This document shows positions 56,664 through 64,000 of a DNA stretch of 64,000 nt, piece by piece. The notes beneath the pieces are model-generated. The model ran no database searches. It was not told where the DNA came from and saw only the letters and a program-made list of their open reading frames with translations. Position 1 is the first letter of the stretch, and every line of letters starts with the position of its first letter. Position numbers and translations under genes: made by a program. This DNA is from Tretioscincus oriximinensis (taxonomy: Eukaryota; Chordata; Lepidosauria; Squamata; Gymnophthalmidae), in contig JAJVDF010000651.1 of NCBI GenBank assembly GCA_022410635.1, positions 297,655 through 361,654 on the forward strand. The letters are read 5' to 3'.

Positions 56664-59600
56664 GTAAGACAAGACATTTAATTAAGCACACCTTCAAAAA
56701 GGCTTCTCTATAGCTTTTTCTGCTTAGTTTAATAAGTTCCCAGATATCTTTTCATTATAATGAGTTTCTGCTTTATTATTTATTTAAGTAGTCTTTACAC
56801 AATGGTTCAGCATAGGCTAAAAAGAAAACTCTGTCACTGAACACACTTTTACACGTTTCATAGTACTGTAAATTTCAAGGACAAAGACTGTAATTGGCAC
56901 ATATTTTATTATGCCTCAAGACAGGTTAAAATTCAGTGGGGCTCCGTTCTTAATGAACATGTCTATGATTAAGTTAAAAAAGAAACAAAACTGTATCCTG
57001 ATTTAAAAAAAACTTTCTTGTGAACATAATAAGATTGTGTTAGGGAATGTGAATGTCTAAAAGAAATTATTAACCTTTGTTATAATGCTGAACAAAGGCT
57101 CTAATTATTCTAGTCCATTAGCCATGTTTGCCTCAGCTGACATAATCCGATAATATATGAAAGATCACAGCTTAACCACTTCAGAATCTGAACATCTGAC
57201 TATGCAGTGAGGTCATGTCTATTGTCCCTTTAAAGCAGTTTGAAACTGTGAATATAAACAAGGTCACCATATAAACAAGGTTGTGACTTGGAGTGCAGGC
57301 AACACATGTGTCATGACCAGCCCTTCATTGCAGAGCTGTGAGCTCTTGGATGAGGAATTTGAGGCTGATATCAATCCTTAAGACCCACTCTGTGATTAGT
57401 CAGCACTCCTTGATGAGGCAGCTGGTTCAGGTCAGCAGCCAGAGTTAAGTAGACGTATATAAACCAGCTGCACAAGGCTGTACCTTGCTGGAAGCAATTT
57501 GTCGAATATCTGCTGAAAGAGTTTGTTTGTAACTTCTGTGTGTTTTGACCCTGGATTGTAGCTGACCTAGCATAAATCTTGTTCCGATGATTTTGTTGTC
57601 TCTTTGGATTCGTCCTTGGCTGACTCTTGACTATTTTCCTGTTGTATCCTTTTACTGGTAACTCTAATGTGGGACTGATTGTGCCACAGGAGTTTTAGAA
57701 CTGATCTGCGGACTGCAGTCCCAGTACGTTCAACCAACCAGCCCAGTTTGCATCTGGCTACCTTCCCTGTACCTTTAGAGCTGCTGTCTGGGGAAAACAG
57801 GCTATCTGCCCATGGGCGTGACAACATGGGCCTGATCCTCACCTTCTATTTCCTGTACTTGGTTTGTGATTTTATGTTCTTTCTGCCCCATGGAACCACA
57901 CAAGTTCAGCATCCCATATGCTCTAAAGGTCTTTACTGTGAAGTAAATAGCCTCTGCATATTATCCAGTTTAACAGCTTTCAATTTGTAAAGCCTGAAAG
58001 AAAAGCTCCCTCAGAGTTTCAATATGCAAATTGTAAAATGATCATTGGCTCTTGCCTAGTAGAGATTACCTAGGAATTGTATGCAGGCTTGCAAAGAATG
58101 TTGGGGCTTGTAGTCAGGCAAGTGCAGCAATGATTTCTGGGGCTTGTGGTGTCTTCAGAATTGCCAGGATGTATCCAGGACAGAGGGAACTGCGAGGAAG
58201 ATTGAAGATAAATGGGGACATACTTGTGAATGTGTTGCCTTGCTTTTTTTNAAAAAAAAATTAAAGCTTGTAGTGGGGAAGCAGCCATGCAAAAATTCCT
58301 TGTTTTATGATGAAGGTGTACATGGAAATTCTAATGCACTCGGGGCACAGCAGTGGATATGGTCTCCGTAGCCTGCCATCCACTCAGGTGGATAAGGGAA
58401 GCCTCCCAGCACCTAAAGCCAAGCAAACAGAGAGGGAATGGGACCCAAGCCCACATCTGCAGGCTTTCCAACTAATTTATCATATTAGGGTTAGGGCACA
58501 AAGCCACTTGTGCAATTATTGAAGGTAGAACTGTCAGTAACACTTTCAGATCTTCACCTACAATGTTCACTGACATTTCAAGAAATCGCAGGAACTTGTA
58601 CATGAATGTACAAGCAAATTACAACAGAATTCAGAAATGAAAAAAGCACTCTTAAGAAGTAATGGGATATAATAGGATAGAATGGATTGATCAGTTTTAA
58701 ATGTGATCCACCTGAAATGCTCTTGGAATTAACCTAGCGTATAATTCCTGTCTAGCAAGACCTTGAAACTACATTCACATGTAGCCAGAAAAAAAGCCAA
58801 AAAAGTACTTAAAGACCACAATGTGTGATTCTTGTATTATCATCCCATTTCAAGTATCTAGCTCCACAGAGAATAATGTTAAACATTTGGAGGGTTTGTT
58901 AGAGGAGCATGGAACAAATTTGACATGGCAGAGATTGAAGGACACAAGACTGAAGGAACCATGTGTAACATTCTACTACATATGTCTACAATAGCATCCT
59001 TCCAGAAAGCTTTTGAGACTGATTACATTGTGTGAGAAGTGTATTTTTAATGAATGAACCAAAGATAATGAAAATGCAACAAAACAAATAATAAATAAAA
59101 GAAAGTTCTCAGATTCTGCTGATATTTCTGGTCGAAATAAGTCATCTGGAACAAATGATTTCATATAAATTCCTGGCTTTTTTAGCTCCTGGTCACCTTT
59201 ATTTTTAACTGAATTTTACTTCCCGATGAAAAGACTGCAGTATAGACTGACAAGTAAGCAATATCCTTTGTCTCTGAATGTATAAATTCTCAGGCTGAGA
59301 TGAGTACTTTGCTGTTTTACTGTAGGGGACAGATAGAGTGCCTAGTACTGTGGAGGGAAAAAGTATTTCTAAATGCTATTGTGAGTCAGACTGACCCAAA
59401 ATTGGGTCAAGAGTGACACCCTGTGGCTAACTATTTACTATTCTTCTTAGAAACATTCCTCCTCAGCTGTATTGCATCTTTCACATATTCAATATTTCTT
59501 TCATACTTCTTTCTTTAAGGAATCCCTGACAGCGTAAATTGGCTTGGCAACTAGCCTTTCAGCTTGACTCTTTACTAGCTTTCATATTCTGTCCTTGAAA

Positions 59601-60075
59601 GCTTGTGTATGGTAACTGTTACTTGACCTGACATTGTTGTAGTAAATATGAAAGCAAGATACTATCCTGAAATAAAAAGAACCCCTGGTGTTTGGGGCTT
59701 CTGTCCGCAGCATCTGGCTTTCGTCCCTTGCAGAACTGAGTTCTCTGAAGATTAAGCTGAGATTGCAAAATTAATCTCATTGGTGACTTATTTTAGATTT
59801 GACCTTGAGTTGTAAAGCTTAAAAGACACTGTATAGTAGTCGGCTTGTGTGGTATATATTGTTTGCAGGAGAATCCAGAGTGGAAACATCTAACTCAACA
59901 TTTTAATCCTAAAATATCCTTACAAAAGTGCACGGAGGGAGAAAGAAATTGCAAAGGCGTAATAGTTCTCCGGTTTCCTCTCTTTTCTGCTGTTCTGTAA
60001 TCAAAATCTTTCTGTCATCAAATTGTCTCATATATGCTTCAGCAATTTTCCAACTTGTTTTTGATTAACAATTAG
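56664..60075 (+). other. Intron M-N
   Basis: This 3.4-kb intron contains a solo LTR (57309-57823). The remainder is AT-rich and shows nothing that I recognise. A T-run with one N lies near 58250. Confidence 0.7.
57309..57823 (+). mobile_element. Solo LTR of an LTR retrotransposon
   Basis: The 515-bp segment begins TGTCATGACC and ends GGGCGTGACA, which are near-perfect short inverted termini with TG..CA ends. It is flanked by identical 5-bp duplications, ACATG (57304-57308 and 57824-57828). A TATA-like GTATATAAACC sits near 57456. No internal gag or pol sequence adjoins it, so it is a solo LTR left by recombination between the two LTRs. The family (Gypsy-like or retroviral) is not determined. 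Confidence 0.85.
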
Positions 60076-60284
60076 GTGGATGTCATTCTTCAGCAATTTC
60101 CCAAACTCACAATAATCGAGAATTGCTGGAACGATCTAGCAGCATTTCAGAAAACCCAACACATGCTGGACAGTCATGTGCAGAGACCAGGAAAAGAGAT
60201 GAAGAACATCTGAGCTATAGGAGTCATGATCAGCACCGTGGCCATTCTTCAGAAGACGTTCCTCAAAAAGAACAGATCGACCAT
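60076..60284 (+). CDS. FREM1: FREM1-like exon N: Ser/His-rich linker after Calx-beta
   Basis: The 209-bp exon has phase 1 in and 0 out, acceptor ATTAACAATTAG and donor CAT|GTAAAC. It encodes GGCHSSAISQTHNNRELLER then SSSISENPTHAGQSC, followed by a charged HLSYRSHDQHRGHSSEDV tail. The composition is polar (Ser, His, Glu, Arg), with two cysteines and no domain I recognise. It fits the linker between Calx-beta and the C-type lectin domain of FREM1. The acceptor has only a short pyrimidine tract. The reading frame is fixed by both neighbours. Confidence 0.82.
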
Positions 60285-60689
60285 GTAAACATTTTTTTTT
60301 TTTGGGGGGGAGGGGTCTTGGTGGTGCTATTCAACAAGGAGTTGCAGTAACTACTAATTTATCAAAGTCATTTATTTGCCATGGGCACTAGATAATCCAA
60401 AATAATTTAAACATTTTTACCAGAAACATTCACATGTGGGATTATGTGGCTTTTATTTATATGATGAATTTACACCCTACCTTTTCAATATATGCATCTT
60501 TTCAAGACAGTTTACAGNTTGGATCAAGCAAGCAGTGGTGGGCACAGTCTCAGCTCTATGAACAGAAGCTATACAACCAATTATATATCTTATTCCTGGC
60601 ACAAGGTTCCTCTTTGGGCCACAAGGTGAAATGGAGGATTCACTGGCCTTTACTATGCAGTCAGAGAAGATTTTTTTCTGACTTTGGGT

Positions 60690-61080
60690 GCTGGCATACA
60701 GCTATTTTCTTCCTCAATTGGTTAAAGGATCTAGGGATATTTAGTCTGCAAAAGAAGATGAGAGGAGACCATGATAGTTGTCTACAAATATCTGAAGAGC
60801 TGTCACAGAACAGCATTGTACTATTGACGTATGGAAGGACTAGAAACAATTGGATTAAACTGCAAGCGAATAGATTTAGATTAGATATCAGAAAAAAACT
60901 TACTAACAGTCAGGGTGACAAACCAGTGGAACAGTTTGCCACAGGAGGTGGTGAGTTCACCTTTGCTGTAAGTCTTCAAACAGAGGCTGGACAGTCATCA
61001 GTCTTGGATGGTTTAATGAATCCTGCATTGAGTAAGAGGTTGCACCTGATGACCATTGAGATCCCTTCCAGCTCTATGAT
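60690..61080 (+). mobile_element. CR1-like LINE 3' end (+), avian-like type
   Basis: The segment reads in order GATCTAGGGATATTTAGTCT, AGATTTAGATTAGATATCAG, then ..AAACTTACTAACAGTCAGGG, CAGTGGAACAGTTTGCCACA and GAGATCCCTTCCAGCTCTAT with GATCATTT. This is the 3' ORF2/UTR layout of CR1 (LFSLQ..K....G, RLDIRKKL, WNSLP-like). A 228-codon frame across it is not a gene. Confidence 0.8.
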
Positions 61081-61408
61081 CATTTATTTCCTCCACTATT
61101 GGTTGGATATTCTGGAATAAAGCAGCCCACAAAGTACTTTATTTTAGAACTAGTGTGGAAGTCCACAAACGGAGGTTTGGATTTCACCATGGCCACAGTG
61201 GGATGCTTATCTCCCTGACTTGGGCTGGTGCTGGGGAACCCCTTCGCTTCCCCCAGCAGCAGCCAAAGCAGGAGAGAGGCAACAACCTGCCACCGTGTAG
61301 GGCACTTTCTTCCACTTTTTTCTCCCAGTTAAGTACCCTATAGAGCCCAACACCGTGACACTATTTTAGTACAACACCAAGTATCGTGGAATAAATAAGT
61401 GATATCCA
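61079..61408. mobile_element. Fold-back MITE-like element, copy 3, interrupted
   Basis: The left arm (CATTTATTTCC.CTATTGGTTGGATATTC, then GGAATAAAGC and TTTAGAACTAG) corresponds to the left arm and core of the copy at 63342. The right arm GTGGAATAAATAAGTGAT matches its right end. About 235 bp of non-family sequence separate them (near 61150-61385), so this copy carries an insertion or has rearranged. Confidence 0.5.
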
Positions 61409-62239
61409 GATACAGACTTATTTGTAAGTAATTGGGTATAAAATGAAAGGTGCAATAAATGTAAATAAAAGTAAAAATCTAGAAAATATGATTTTATATA
61501 TTGATGTGAAATTATGTAACCTCACTGACTTTAACGTGGCTTTTCATCTTTACTCAGATCAGCTATAAAGCCAAACACATTTTCATTCCTTTTTATTTTT
61601 CAGAAGCTAGATGGCTATGGTAATGATCTTTCAGTAGGAAATATTATTAAGTAGCCTTTTTTACTTTGCAAGGGCAAAGAACAAAAAGATATACTATTAA
61701 TAACCCTTGGTTTTCCTGCTGATGCTGCAAAATAATCTACCATAAAATTATGAATATCATTGCCTTTCTGGATGAACTAACTACTCAGAAAAGTTATAAT
61801 GGAAGAAACAGAAAATCTTTTAATGAAGGGAAGGAAAATGAAATTAAAGCATCTTATAAGGTGGCTTTAGCATTCATATCTAATAAAGTAGCACTTGTCC
61901 TTTTAGAACATAGCAAATCGTTATCCATCTAGTTTCCCCTGCTGGGGGTTGCTGACATTATGAAATATTTTATAGTTTAAATGGTCTGAAGAAAACCCTT
62001 ATTCACACCCCTAAATAGCTTTCCAATTTTCCTCCAAGCCATGCCATCCAAACTGGACCTATCAAGAAATTAGATTATCTCACCTCTCAGACTGTTTCAT
62101 TCTAAGGTCCGGCTACCTTTTCAGAACACTATTAAAGAAAGTATCCATTCTTTCGTGGACAGAAGAAAAAAAGTTTTCTTTCTTTTCTTCAATGGATGGA
62201 GGAAATGTGTGAAGCATTTAGTGGAGCAATGCCGCTCAC

Positions 62240-62515
62240 TCTTGACCACTTCTTTAACCTGTTTCAGTATTTTAACAGAGATATTGGAGTTCAAAGTCTA
62301 TGCCTCAGCCATAGAAGGAATAAGCACCCTCTACTGGCCTTGGATTCAGCCAACACTGCTGTTCAAAAGGAAATAAATTTGCAAGTAAATAAAAGGGCAC
62401 TATCATAACGTGATGGGGAAGATAGAATAGATGTAAACCTTTGGACATAAAACAACTTTGTAAGTCGTTCTAAGTCCCTTTAGGTGAGAAAGGCAGGGTA
62501 TAAAAGCTAGATTAT
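62240..62515 (+). repeat. Short interspersed repeat, copy 2
   Basis: It has the same landmark order as 150-372: AAGCACCCTCTACTGGCCTT, GATGGGGAAGATAGAATAGA, TGTAAACCTT, TTGTAAGTCGTTCTAAGTCC and CTTTAGGTGAGAAAGGCAGG with TATAAAA. Confidence 0.65.
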
Positions 62516-62594
62516 CCTTCTTCGCTGGTATCCTACCTTCTTCACTGATATTAGACAATATTTCAAAAATGACTCTTATGGTTGGTACTATCGC

Positions 62595-62702
62595 AAAACT
62601 AGTGGGGAAAATAGAATAGATGTAAGCTTTCAGGGAAAAAAGAACCTTGTAAGCCGCTCTGAGTCCCTTTGGATGAGAGGAGCGGAATATAAAAACTAGA
62701 TG
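62595..62702 (+). repeat. Short interspersed repeat, copy 3 (3' part only)
   Basis: It repeats the 3' part of copy 2: GTGGGGAAAATAGAATAGAT, CTTGTAAGCCGCTCTGAGTC, CCTTTGGATGAGAGGAGCGG and AATATAAAAAC. It lies in tandem with copy 2 in the same orientation. Confidence 0.7.
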
Positions 62703-63341
62703 CTTTTTTAAAAATCTCTGGAAAAGTGCAGTTCTACTCTATCAAATATGAGGGTGGATTCATTTCCAGTCAGCATACTGAAAATGAGGGCAATAGCAAA
62801 AATAACATTTTTGTGCATTCTCCCTCCCATCTTTTCCACTCTTCTGCATTTAACAGGAGTGAGTCAACCTCTTCTTCCTTGATCCACATCTGCAGTTTTT
62901 ATATCTTCTTATTGATGTTTCAATCTGAGGTCACCAAAGATTTTGCCACCTTCAAGAGTGACTATTCCAAGCCAGAAATGGTGTAACCTGCAAATAAAGC
63001 AAGTCGCAAGTTGCCACGTGAGCCCACTCACCTGGGAGCACTCTGGTTGGCTGCTGCCATATTTTTGTCATTCGGAAGTGACCACAGAAAACATGGTGGC
63101 GATGATGCGCTTCCTGCGCAACGCTGCCTGTAAAATGAGGTGCTGGTGCCATTTTTCTTCCTTTTTCCTTTCCCTCCCTTCCCACCCTTTTTTCCTTTCC
63201 TTCGTCATGGCTAGTGAGGCAGGTGTGCAATTTGGCTGGCCAAAAAAGGGATAATGCTCAGAACAGCTTTTTCAATAGAATACAAGTAAATTTCAAACAT
63301 TGCTCCCATATGGTATGTAGAATCCATGTTTTCCATTCCGA

Positions 63342-63771
63342 GGCTACATCCCCACATCACTTATTTATTCCATTATAACTGGATATTCTCCAATAAAGCA
63401 CTATGGGGACAGATTTATTCCAGACTAGCCGTGCTTTATTGTGGAATATCTAGTTATAGTGGAATAAAAAATAAGAAGAAGAACTGGGTTCTTATACCCA
63501 GCTTTTCTCACCTTTCAAAGGGACTCAAAGCGGCTTACAAGGGTATTATGCCTAAAGGCTAACATTCTATCTTCCCCACCAGGCTCTGGTGGTTCCCATG
63601 TATCTACTTGCAGTCGTTGCAATTCATGCTTTCGAATAGCTGGGTTGGCTAGAGCCACAGGCTAGTGGAAGGTGCTCACCCTTCCCCACATCTGACACAG
63701 AGCTTCGAAACCCCATCTCACAAATGAGAGATGAATTCCTAAGCGACTTAAGTGATGTGGACATGGAGTCC
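63342..63771. mobile_element. Fold-back MITE-like element, copy 2, split by a SINE
   Basis: The left arm CCACATCACTTATTTATTCC then ATTATAACTGGATATTC pairs with the right arm GAATATCTAGTTATAGTGGA then ATAAA, interrupted by a SINE and completed by TAAGTGATGTGG at 63749-63760. Outer ends GGCTACATCC and GGACATGGAGTCC are weaker counterparts. The split lies exactly within the right terminal arm. Confidence 0.78.
63473..63748 (-). mobile_element. tRNA-derived SINE (type 2), copy 3, nested
   Basis: Antisense family copy: AAGAAGAAGAACTGGGTTCT tail side, GGGACTCAAAGCGGCTTACA, GTATCTACTTGCAGTCGTTG, CTTCGAAACCCC (B box reversed) and TTCCTAAGCGACTTAAG (A-box region, degenerate). It is nested in the fold-back element. 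Confidence 0.88.
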
Positions 63772-63961
63772 AAGTTTCCCAAACCTCCCAAGTTGAATTA
63801 GTGATAAGGCATCATAAGTGCTTTAACCACTTCATCAGGGTCCAGCCAATTTCTCTTTCTTCTCCGTCTTTCTCCTAATGCAGGGTTATTTTAAGCACTT
63901 TTTATTCTGAAGGAGAAAGTATGTTCTTGTCAGTTTTTTTTTCTTTTTTCTCTGAAAGCAG

Positions 63962-64000
63962 AATGGAAGATCAAATATTCAATTGCCGTATTGTAGTTTT
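63962..64000 (+). CDS. FREM1: Probable FREM1-like exon O (5' part, cut by window end)
   Basis: A long pyrimidine tract (TTTTTTTTCTTTTTTCTCTG) and AAAGCAG precede 63962. Reading in phase 0, as exon N requires, gives NGRSNIQLPYCSF with no stop to the window edge. The downstream part, and the expected C-type lectin domain, are outside. The call rests on splice signals and phase, not on a domain match. Confidence 0.6.

Larger units (their letters stand above)
60285..63961 (+). other. Intron N-O
   Basis: This 3.7-kb intron is dense in repeats: a sense CR1 tail, two fold-back MITE-like copies (one SINE-containing) and two copies of the short interspersed repeat. It contains one N at 60519. The 61720-62200 and 62710-63330 stretches show nothing recognisable. 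Confidence 0.7.
3611..64000 (+). other. FREM1: FREM1-like gene, central to 3' part (15 exons seen)
   Basis: This is the span of a FRAS1/FREM-family gene that enters from upstream and leaves downstream. In family knowledge, FREM1 is a secreted basement-membrane protein that acts with FRAS1 and FREM2 in the Fraser complex for epidermal-dermal adhesion. Its usual order is CSPG repeats, one Calx-beta domain and a C-terminal C-type lectin domain. The sequence shows six CSPG repeats, one Calx-beta domain and a polar linker, on exons with canonical AG/GT borders and mutually consistent phases. FRAS1 and FREM2 carry several tandem Calx-beta domains, and FREM2 and FREM3 encode most CSPG repeats in one huge exon, so FREM1 is the best fit. 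No signal peptide, promoter or 3' end is in the window. Confidence 0.85.

Noticed and set aside
60434..61120. 228-codon + strand frame, the longest outside the microsatellite
   Set aside because: It runs across a CR1 3' fragment and a fold-back element. It has no start context or protein signature of its own.
1..64000. Prokaryotic-type systems (CRISPR, operons, toxin-antitoxin, prophage)
   Set aside because: Exon/intron structure, low coding density and vertebrate retroposons show nuclear vertebrate DNA.

Overview
This window is vertebrate, AT-rich, intron-dominated DNA, most likely from a squamate reptile (lizard or snake). The evidence is 15 short, phase-compatible exons separated by introns of up to about 10.8 kb. 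The introns are littered with CR1, L1-like and L2-like LINE fragments and tRNA-derived SINEs with GAA-rich or TTTA-type tails, a repeat mix I associate with squamates. There are no operons, CRISPR arrays or bacterial signals.

The only protein-coding gene I can support is the middle-to-late part of a FREM1-like gene on the + strand (FRAS1-related extracellular matrix protein 1). Fourteen complete exons and the start of a fifteenth run from 3611 to the window edge. All intron phases agree (1-1, 1-0, 0-1, 1-2, 2-0, 0-1, 1-2, 2-0, 0-1, 1-2, 2-0, 0-1, 1-1, 1-0, 0-), giving about 906 uninterrupted codons. They encode six consecutive CSPG (NG2-type) repeats, then a single Calx-beta domain, then a hydrophilic Ser/His-rich linker. 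A single Calx-beta followed by non-Calx sequence points to FREM1 rather than FRAS1, FREM2 or FREM3. The C-type lectin domain of FREM1 should lie downstream. The N-terminal half of the protein lies upstream.

Layout. 1-3610: upstream intron with a short-repeat copy, a TTC-rich microsatellite and an assembly gap. 3611-5939: first two exons, with a fold-back MITE-like element between them. 5940-13010: intron with an inverted pair of CR1 fragments and a short TIR element. 13011-20401: three exons, with an antisense L2-like LINE (YADD box), an unidentified minus-strand TE ORF and an antisense CR1. 20402-31221: the largest intron, with a CpG-rich block, an L1-like LINE carrying a nested SINE, a SINE dimer, a fold-back sequence and another SINE. 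31222-45709: three exons, a TIR element with an internal duplication, and a possible conserved non-coding block. 45710-64000: the last eight exons (the last one partial), an 88-bp intron inside the Calx-beta domain, a solo LTR with perfect target-site duplications, and a SINE nested inside a fold-back element.

No novel multi-gene system is visible. The most interesting material is the nested and fold-back transposon structure, the CpG-rich block, the minus-strand TE ORF and the mini-intron.
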